Positions 58,637-64,000 of a stretch of 64,000 nt of DNA are shown here, in pieces. Made by a program: the position numbers and the translations under genes. The stretch comes from Kitasatospora sp. MAA19 (GTDB lineage: Bacteria; Actinomycetota; Actinomycetes; Streptomycetales; Streptomycetaceae), in assembly GCF_029894125.1 (NCBI RefSeq), contig NZ_JARXYZ010000032.1:1-64000 (forward strand), in the 5' to 3' direction. Under the pieces are notes generated by a model. That model did not search any database. It worked only from the letters and a program-made list of their open reading frames with translations, and had not been told where the DNA came from. The stretch's first letter is position 1. The number at the start of each line of letters is the position of its first letter.

Positions 58637-60753
58637 CCGACCTGGAGGCCCCCGCTACGGCCCTGACCCGCGAACGCTTCCCCGCGCACGCGCCGGTCCT
58701 GGCCGGACATCCGCTGGTACCGGGTGTCCGTCTGGCCGACACCTCCCGGTTCGGCGACGACACCTGGCAGCTCAAACACGCCCAGACGCAGCGGCACCAG
58801 AACGCGATCGTCATTAACTTCGCACTGGTCCCGGAGCCGTTCCGCCCAACGGCCAAGGAACTCGCCTTCCTGCTGCTGCGCGGAGACCTGCCGCCGGGCC
58901 TCAAGCCGGTCCGGAGCATCGCCTCGGTCCGCAAGTACCTGACCGGGCTGAACGCCGTCTTCACCTGGCTCCAGGGCCGCGGGGTCACCACGGCGGCGGC
59001 GGTGACCCCCGGCGACATCGAGGCGTTCACCGCTCACGTCGCCGGCCTGCGGGTCGCCCACGACACCAGGGAAGCCCGCCACCGCGCGCTGCGGCTGCTG
59101 TGGCTGTTCCGCTCCACGATCGGCGACCCGCTGACGTTCGACCCTGCCTCCGTGGGCCGGGTGCCGGGCGCCCCGTCACGCACGGGTGGGCGCGGCGGGC
59201 GGGAGAACGCCACCAGCCGCATCCCCGAGCAGGTCCACGCGCCGATGCTGGTGTGGGCACTGCGCTGGGTCGACGACTTCTCCGAGGACGTCCTCGCGGC
59301 CTACGAGGAGTGGCAGCAGCTGGACCGGTGGACAAAGAAGAGCCGCAAGCGGCGCGGGCAGGAGCCACTCGCGCGGGCCCAGGTGATCCCGTCAGTCATC
59401 GGCGTCCTGGACCGCTACCGCGCCGAGGGCCGGCCGCTGCCCGGGTGGAAGGGCGGCGCCAACCTCAGCCACCTCGCACGCGAGGCCAGGGTCCAGCGCG
59501 GAACCCTGGGCGCAGGGCGCCCCTCGGGGAAGCTGATCCGCCAGGCCGCCGCCGAACTCGGCGTCGCGGACGACACCTACCTGCGGACCCCGATGGCCGG
59601 CCTCCTGGAGGGGGTGCCCTGGCGGGGCCCGGTCCCCTACGAGGGCATCGGCGTGCTGACCCGGCTGCTGCAGACCGCCTGCTACATCACCATCTCGTTC
59701 CTGTCCGGCCTGCGCGACAGCGAGGTCAAGCACCTGAAGCGCGGCTGCGTTCAGGTTTGGCGTGACGAGACCGGGCGGATCGTGCGCCGCAGGCTGCACG
59801 GCCGGGCCTTCAAAGGCGAGGCCGACCACAACGGCGCCGAGGCCACCTGGGTGATCAGCGCGCCCGCCCATCGGGCCGTCGACGTCCTGGAGCGCCTCCA
59901 GCCCGCGCGGCAGAAGTACCTGTTCGCGCTGCTGCCGTCCTCGCCCGGTTACGTGCTGCAGCGTGGCCGCAACGAGGCCCGCACGACGAGCACGACCAAC
60001 CACGACCTGTCCGAATTCCGCGACTGGATCAACACCTACTGCCGAGGCACCGGCCGCGACGACGGGATCCCGCCGGTCAACGGCCGGGAGTGGCGGGTCA
60101 CCACCAGCCAGTTCCGCCGCACCCTGGCCTGGTTCATCGCCCGCCGCCCCGGCGGCGTCATCGCCGGCGCCCTGCAGTACCGGCACCTGCGTGTGCAGAT
60201 GTTCGAGGGCTACGCCGGTACCTCCGACTCCGGGTTCCGCGACGAGGTCGAGTCCGAGGAGGCGATCGCCCGCGGCGAGAAACTCGGCGACCTGATCACC
60301 AGCGACGAGTTCCACCGCCTCACCGGACCAGCCGCGGCCGAGGCGGAAAGCCGTCTCGCCGAGTTCGAGCGGCATGTCCAGTTCCAGGGCAAGGTCATCA
60401 ACGACGCCAAGCGGCTCCAACGCCACATGACCCGCCACGACCCCCACATCTACCCGGGCCGGTACGTCACCTGCGTCCACAATCCCGACCGGGCCCTGTG
60501 CCGCCGGGACGACGGCCAGGCCGGCCCATCACTGCCGGACTGCCAGCCCCTACGGTGTCGCAACGTCGCCCTGTCCGCCGAGAACACCGCCCACCTGCGA
60601 GCGGCCCTGGAAGCCCACGACCGGGAACTCGCCCGCGCGGACCAACTGGCGCCATTCGTCCGGCACCGCCTCCAGACCCGCCGACAGGAGCTCGCCGACT
60701 TCCTCACCGAAACCGCCGTCACCGGCCCGGACACCAAGACGGAGACACCGTGA
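58633..60753 (+). CDS. Recombinase 3 (TnpB-like tyrosine recombinase)
   Basis: 706 residues from GTG 58633, overlapping by GTGA. Catalytic residues: R361 in SFLSGLRDSEVKHLK, R495 in WRVTTSQFRRTLAWF, H518 in ALQYRHLRVQMF and Y527 in EGYAG. After the catalytic domain a helical stretch and cysteine cluster (YVTCVHNPDRALC, CQPLRCRN) may bind zinc. Length and layout match large TnpB-type recombinases of Tn554-like elements. Confidence 0.85.
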   Translation: MTDLEAPATALTRERFPAHAPVLAGHPLVPGVRLADTSRFGDDTWQLKHAQTQRHQNAIVINFALVPEPFRPTAKELAFLLLRGDLPPGLKPVRSIASVRKYLTGLNAVFTWLQGRGVTTAAAVTPGDIEAFTAHVAGLRVAHDTREARHRALRLLWLFRSTIGDPLTFDPASVGRVPGAPSRTGGRGGRENATSRIPEQVHAPMLVWALRWVDDFSEDVLAAYEEWQQLDRWTKKSRKRRGQEPLARAQVIPSVIGVLDRYRAEGRPLPGWKGGANLSHLAREARVQRGTLGAGRPSGKLIRQAAAELGVADDTYLRTPMAGLLEGVPWRGPVPYEGIGVLTRLLQTACYITISFLSGLRDSEVKHLKRGCVQVWRDETGRIVRRRLHGRAFKGEADHNGAEATWVISAPAHRAVDVLERLQPARQKYLFALLPSSPGYVLQRGRNEARTTSTTNHDLSEFRDWINTYCRGTGRDDGIPPVNGREWRVTTSQFRRTLAWFIARRPGGVIAGALQYRHLRVQMFEGYAGTSDSGFRDEVESEEAIARGEKLGDLITSDEFHRLTGPAAAEAESRLAEFERHVQFQGKVINDAKRLQRHMTRHDPHIYPGRYVTCVHNPDRALCRRDDGQAGPSLPDCQPLRCRNVALSAENTAHLRAALEAHDRELARADQLAPFVRHRLQTRRQELADFLTETAVTGPDTKTETP

Positions 60754-61163
60754 GCCACCACCCGCCCACCGACGAGCAGGTCCGCACTGCGATGGAATCC
60801 GAACTCGCCGAGAGCGAGGCAGCCGGCCGGCGCGCCACCGTCACCAACGCCGAGAAGCGCCTCGGCGTCACCCACGCGACCTTCTACCGCAACTACCCGG
60901 AACTGATCACCTGGTTCAAGTCCCAGCTTGCCGACCGGCACCGCTCGGCCACGACCCCGAAGAACAGCGTCCGGGCCGACGACGAGACCACCCGCCTTCG
61001 GCGGGAGAACACCGACCTGCGCAAGCTGGTTCGCATCTATGCCGAGGCGATCCGCCAGCTGACCGGAGACAAGGCTGCCCTGGAGGACGAGCTGCAAGCG
61101 CTGGGCGGGGTGACCAACCTCGCCGACCGCCGCCGCCACCAAGTGGACAACGGACACAACTGA
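60750..61163 (+). CDS. TnpC-like HTH/coiled-coil protein
   Basis: 137 residues from GTG 60750 (GTGA overlap). The first half has a TetR-like or DUF6262-type HTH (ATVTNAEKRLGVTHATFYRN) and the second a coiled coil (ETTRLRRENTDLRKLVRIYA). Tn554 tnpC is a similar small protein that affects orientation and efficiency of transposition. Its last codons (AAGTGGACAACGGACACA) have a near-copy at 62529. Confidence 0.8.
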   Translation: MSHHPPTDEQVRTAMESELAESEAAGRRATVTNAEKRLGVTHATFYRNYPELITWFKSQLADRHRSATTPKNSVRADDETTRLRRENTDLRKLVRIYAEAIRQLTGDKAALEDELQALGGVTNLADRRRHQVDNGHN

Positions 61164-61178
61164 GAGATCTGCATAGGT

Positions 61179-61688
61179 TCACCGCCCAGGGGCGGCGGGA
61201 CGGCGATCACTTCCCACCGCCCCCGCGGCGACGAGCTCGAATGCCTGCATGCCACCCATCGGGGTCCCATCGGGATGCAGTCCGAATGCGGCCGCAAGGA
61301 CGGCGGGGAGATCGGCGTCGGGGACAGCGACGCGCAGCTCCGCGAGGACGCCGGGAAAGTCGGCGTCGTCGATGGCGCCCAGGTACTCCTGGCGCAAGCG
61401 GTGGATGACCTCCACCAGCTCGGGCCTCAGCTGCATCCATGCGCGGGAAGTCCGGATCTCATCCGCGACCTGGTCCATGAACCAGCGCATGACCTCGTAC
61501 GGGATGTCCAGATGTCGCCCTTGGGGATCGAAGCACACCGTCGGCTCGCGGGCTGGGTCCTCGTCGGGGATGACCGCGGTCACCACGGCCCGTTGCTCCC
61601 GGACGAGGTTCAGTTCCAGGTACCAGGCGTCGTCAGCCACGGAGTACATCGCGGTGATTACGTAGTCGCGGCTGGGGTGCGTGACCAT
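61179..61688 (-). CDS. Hypothetical protein, right copy of a duplicated pair (gene b)
   Basis: 169 residues from ATG 61688. It is nearly identical to 51528-52055 up to the C-terminus (TAMYSVADDAWYLELNLVRE, LDIPYEVMRWFMDQVADEIR, ELRVAVPDADLPAVLAAAFG). It ends 16 bp from the stop of the TnpC-like gene, to which it is convergent. Function unknown. Confidence 0.7.
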   Translation of the reverse strand: MVTHPSRDYVITAMYSVADDAWYLELNLVREQRAVVTAVIPDEDPAREPTVCFDPQGRHLDIPYEVMRWFMDQVADEIRTSRAWMQLRPELVEVIHRLRQEYLGAIDDADFPGVLAELRVAVPDADLPAVLAAAFGLHPDGTPMGGMQAFELVAAGAVGSDRRPAAPGR

Positions 61689-61693
61689 CGTCC

Positions 61694-62467
61694 TCAGGCC
61701 TTCGGGTCGATCGGCGGTGCGGTGTGGACCTCGGCTTCCGGGGCCAGCCTCAGGCCGGCCGTGGCGAGGAAGTCTGTGAGTCCGATCCGGCCGCCGTTGG
61801 TTCCGTCGTCCCAGCTGGTCCAGAGCCTCGACTCCTCGCCCTCCCAGGTGTCGACGTCCTCGCTCGGATGCTGCTCGACAGTCCCTTCGCCGTGCCGGTA
61901 CCGCAGGTACAGGTACTGACCCCTGGTCGTCCAGGCGTCCCACTGCGACGGGCAACCCCCGGAGGTCTGCACCACCCGCGCGAGGGTCACATCCTCGTGA
62001 AGGTGGGCCTCGACGGCGCCCAGATGCTGGTCGTGGGCGATGAGGAGATCGTCCACGAGACCGATCAGGCGGACGCTGCCGCTGGGGAACTGGAGCGTGA
62101 GGCCAGCCGTGAAGCCGACATGGCCGTCGTTGTAGTCGATCTGCCGAACCGATCGGATCGTCTGTCCGACGAACTGGGTCACCGGAACATCCGGCGAATC
62201 GTCGATCACGGAGACGTTTCCGTGCTCCTCCATCGAGTACGGTCCGTGTGGCTGGTCGGCTTGCGGAGACACGCCTGTTGAAGGCGTGTGGAACAGGACC
62301 GGGCCCAGTCCCTCCAGGTGAAGCCACAGGTGCAGCAGCGACGGATCGTCGTCAGCGTAGTGATGCCAAGCCGTGGTCACCTTCAGCAGTCGCCTCCCGA
62401 TCAGGTCGGCGGCAAACAGCTCCTCGTCGTCGATCACCCGCCGATGCTCGCACGGCCTCACCAACAA
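61694..62467 (-). CDS. Hypothetical protein, right copy of a duplicated pair (gene a), full length
   Basis: 257 residues. It keeps the 45-residue segment missing from the left copy (VVQTSGGCPSQWDAWTTRGQ, YLYLRYRHGEGTVEQHPSED V). Otherwise it matches 52061-52693. The C-terminal part (EEHGNVSVIDDSPDVPVTQF, SGSVRLIGLVDDLLIAHDQH-like strands) is beta-rich and acidic, a composition seen in immunity proteins, but there is no toxin gene beside it. Start TTG 62467 or GTG inside is uncertain. Confidence 0.68.
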   Translation of the reverse strand: MLVRPCEHRRVIDDEELFAADLIGRRLLKVTTAWHHYADDDPSLLHLWLHLEGLGPVLFHTPSTGVSPQADQPHGPYSMEEHGNVSVIDDSPDVPVTQFVGQTIRSVRQIDYNDGHVGFTAGLTLQFPSGSVRLIGLVDDLLIAHDQHLGAVEAHLHEDVTLARVVQTSGGCPSQWDAWTTRGQYLYLRYRHGEGTVEQHPSEDVDTWEGEESRLWTSWDDGTNGGRIGLTDFLATAGLRLAPEAEVHTAPPIDPKA

Positions 62468-62528
62468 GACACCCGAATTCTCGGGCCACAGACCAGGGCT
62501 ACTGCAGGCTCCGAGGAGTAGGTGGACG

Positions 62529-62550
62529 AGTGGACAACGGACAGATTTGA
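62529..62550 (+). repeat. Second copy of the TnpC gene's 3' end
   Basis: AGTGGACAACGGACA (62529-62543) equals 61142-61156 near the end of the TnpC-like gene and is followed in the same frame by a stop: VDNGQI here, VDNGHN there. Confidence 0.6.
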
Positions 62551-62973
62551 AAGACCCCCATAACTACACCGCCCGCCACCGTCGATTCCACGACGCCGTC
62601 GCCGGGTGGGTCACCTTTCTCTGGGGTTGATGACGCGTGGCGGGTAGAGCAGTGCAGGTCAGCAGCGGTGAAGGTGACCCTAGCGAATGCAACAGCTGTG
62701 GTGCCATCGCCTGGGAGGGTGAGCGTTGGCCGCGTTGCGCACGAGTCGCCCCGGGCTGATTCCCCGCCAGGTGGTGTCTGTGGCCCGCGCTACCGTGCGG
62801 CGATGAGCGAGTCGTGCGGCCGATGGCTGCCAGTCGAGGAGTGGACGAGTCCCGGCTCAGGCTGGGAGGTGTCCGACGCCCGGCACAACAACAGCCACGG
62901 GATGGTCATGGCGAGGCCGATGGTATCTACGTCTTCGTCTACCGTGCCTGCCCCAACTGGCCCACGATCCCCG
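62551..62973. other. 423-base gap, possible broken small gene
   Basis: From ATG 62803 a frame reads WLPVEEWTSPGSGWEVSDAR HNNSHGMVMA and then continues sensibly only in the next frame (DGIYVFVYRACPNWPTIPVM). This suggests a frameshifted small gene of unknown function. The rest shows nothing. Confidence 0.3.
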
Positions 62974-63093
62974 TTATGACTGATCGTCACGCTCGACCCG
63001 TCCGTTGGCCAGCGACCTGACCAGTTCCTCCTCCGGAAGGTCCAGTTCGGCACGCCGAGCGGCGATCCGTTCCAGCATCACCGAATCCGTCAT
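62974..63093 (-). CDS. Micro-gene of 39 residues
   Basis: From ATG 63093 it encodes TDSVMLERIAARRAELDLPE and EELVRSLANGRVERDDQS, a short acidic helix. The opening resembles the N-terminus of small coiled-coil proteins near transposase genes (ARIAAREAEL). The ribosome site is weak. Confidence 0.4.
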   Translation of the reverse strand: MTDSVMLERIAARRAELDLPEEELVRSLANGRVERDDQS

Positions 63094-63276
63094 GGATCCA
63101 GAGCGTAGGAACCCCACCGCGCTCTGCGACGCCGAAACCGGGAAACGTCAAACGGTCGAGACCGCAGACAGCCGCCCACGACCAGCACGAGCACGAGGAC
63201 CTACCATCCCAGCCGTGCCGTCACCCTGACCAGCAGCTTCACGATGGTAGATCCTCAGTGCTACGAGCGACCGGTT

Positions 63277-64000
63277 CTACTCGGTCCGCAGCGCGGTGGC
63301 GGTCCGGGAGCGCGCCGCCCAGCCGGCCGGCAGCAGTGCCCCGAGGAGGGCGATCGCGATGCCGCCGGCCAGCAGCGGGAGCAGTATCCCGGGGGTGTAG
63401 ACGTGGGTCACGCTCGGCGGCATGTTCCTGCCGAGCGCGCTCCCCATCTGACTCAGCGTCGCCTTCTCCACCGCCATCCCGATCGGGACCCCGATCAGCC
63501 CGGCGATCAGGCCGGTGAGGCTCACCGAGGTCAGCACCATCGCGATGGTCTGCTTGGGCGTCATCCCGAGGGCCTTGAAGATCCCCAGGTCGTGGATCCG
63601 TTCCCGGGTGTCCTGCACCACGGTGTTCAGCACGCCGAGCGCGGCGACCGCGATCATCATCAGGGTGAGGGTGGCCACCAGGGCGGCCATGGTGAGCACC
63701 GTGGGGTTCGGGTACGTGATGTTCGGGGCGGTTTCGGCGTGCAGCGGGGCCAACGCGGGGGCGGCCGAGGCGGACCAGTCCGAGCCGCTGGTGTTGTCGG
63801 CCAGCTTGACGTTGAACTGGGTGATGTACGGTGTCAGACCGCCGGCGGTGAACGTGGCGTTGTCGGTCATCACGAACCCGTCGCTGCCTCCGTCGAAGTC
63901 GATGCCGACGATCCGCAGCGGCAGTCGCTTGTCGTCCTGCGTCACGGTGACGGTGTCGCCGAGGTGCATCCCGAGCGCCGAGGACAGGTGGTCGTTGATC
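63277..64000 (-). CDS. FtsX-like ABC transporter permease (3' part, runs off the window)
   Basis: The frame is open to the window edge and encodes at least 241 residues of the C-terminal part. An extracytoplasmic domain (GIDFDGGSDGFVMTDNATFT) is followed by the FtsX domain with three membrane helices: TMAALVATLTLMMIAVAALG VLNTVVQ, the loop RERIHDLGIFKALGMTPKQT, AMVLTSVSLTGLIAGLIGVP and LLPLLAGGIAIALLGALLPA, ending RSRTATALRTE. This is the MacB/FtsX-type permease pattern. Its ATPase should lie beyond 64000. Confidence 0.88.
   Translation of the reverse strand, partial: INDHLSSALGMHLGDTVTVTQDDKRLPLRIVGIDFDGGSDGFVMTDNATFTAGGLTPYITQFNVKLADNTSGSDWSASAAPALAPLHAETAPNITYPNPTVLTMAALVATLTLMMIAVAALGVLNTVVQDTRERIHDLGIFKALGMTPKQTIAMVLTSVSLTGLIAGLIGVPIGMAVEKATLSQMGSALGRNMPPSVTHVYTPGILLPLLAGGIAIALLGALLPAGWAARSRTATALRTE

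Larger units (their letters stand above)
55175..61163 (+). mobile_element. Tn554-like three-recombinase module
   Basis: Three large recombinase-like genes and a small HTH/coiled-coil gene overlap one another (11 bases, then GTGA, GTGA). Size order about 480, 650, 706 and 137 residues resembles tnpA-tnpB-tnpC of Tn554 (with one recombinase more). Such elements transpose by tyrosine recombination without inverted repeats or target duplication, so the ends cannot be fixed here. The left end is placed where the HAD gene breaks. Confidence 0.65.

Overview
The window is very GC-rich, uses GTG and TTG starts freely with Shine-Dalgarno sequences close to GGAGG, and has codons that nearly always end in G or C. 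Together with the protein families present, this points to a streptomycete (Streptomyces or Kitasatospora). Almost everything here is accessory DNA: insertion sequences, decayed genes, conflict-type proteins, a conjugation gene block and a recombinase module. I see no rRNA, tRNA, CRISPR array or core metabolic operon, so the window is probably a chromosome arm carrying an integrated element, or a large plasmid.

1-30 kb is a patchwork. An IS1182-type element (290-2106) sits inside an IS3-family transposase. It is followed by gene remnants, a CoiA-family protein, a WXG/ESX-like toxin with a candidate immunity gene, a membrane protein overlapping a long repeat protein, a damaged zinc-ribbon gene, a methyltransferase and several hypothetical proteins. 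A second CoiA-family protein lies at 16.0-17.7 kb. A divergent NmrA-like/TetR pair is followed by a complete ISL3-family element (19932-22020, 35-bp inverted repeats, 8-bp target duplication) that carries an extra small ORF. Next come a GGCT-fold protein, a replication-initiator-like gene with an internal 38-bp perfect palindrome, and a two-gene minus-strand operon of an HTH/NB-ARC/WD40 STAND protein and an ARMT1-like (DUF89) phosphatase.

30-50.7 kb is a nearly unidirectional plus-strand conjugation block. It opens with a GntR repressor gene on the minus strand and a divergent promoter/operator. It then encodes small sigma-region-like proteins, a HATPase-fold protein, a DUF2637/Spd-like coiled-coil membrane protein, several transfer-associated hypotheticals, and an FtsK/TraB-type DNA translocase (41231-42664) whose C-terminal end looks like a small winged helix. 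Downstream are membrane proteins, a paralogous DNA polymerase sliding clamp (DnaN), a HIT protein and a nucleoside deoxyribosyltransferase-like protein. Strong hairpins separate many of these genes, and several genes overlap by ATGA or GTGA. No relaxase appears, as expected for the single-protein actinobacterial transfer systems.

50.7-64 kb holds small hypothetical genes, a second deoxyribosyltransferase-like gene, and a module of three large recombinase-like genes plus a small HTH/coiled-coil gene (55240-61163) arranged like tnpA-tnpB-tnpC of Tn554-type elements. The module begins where a HAD-like gene is cut off. A two-gene locus of unknown function occurs on both sides of this region (51528-52693 and 61179-62467); the left copy lacks 135 bp. 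The window ends inside an FtsX-type permease gene.

The most unusual signal is an array of eleven direct copies and one inverted copy of the 7-mer TGAGACC within 475 bp at the end of the 34457-36538 gene. It is kept by T-ending codons that are otherwise avoided. It is a candidate recognition array for the TraB-type translocase (clt/TRS) or for another DNA-binding protein of the element.
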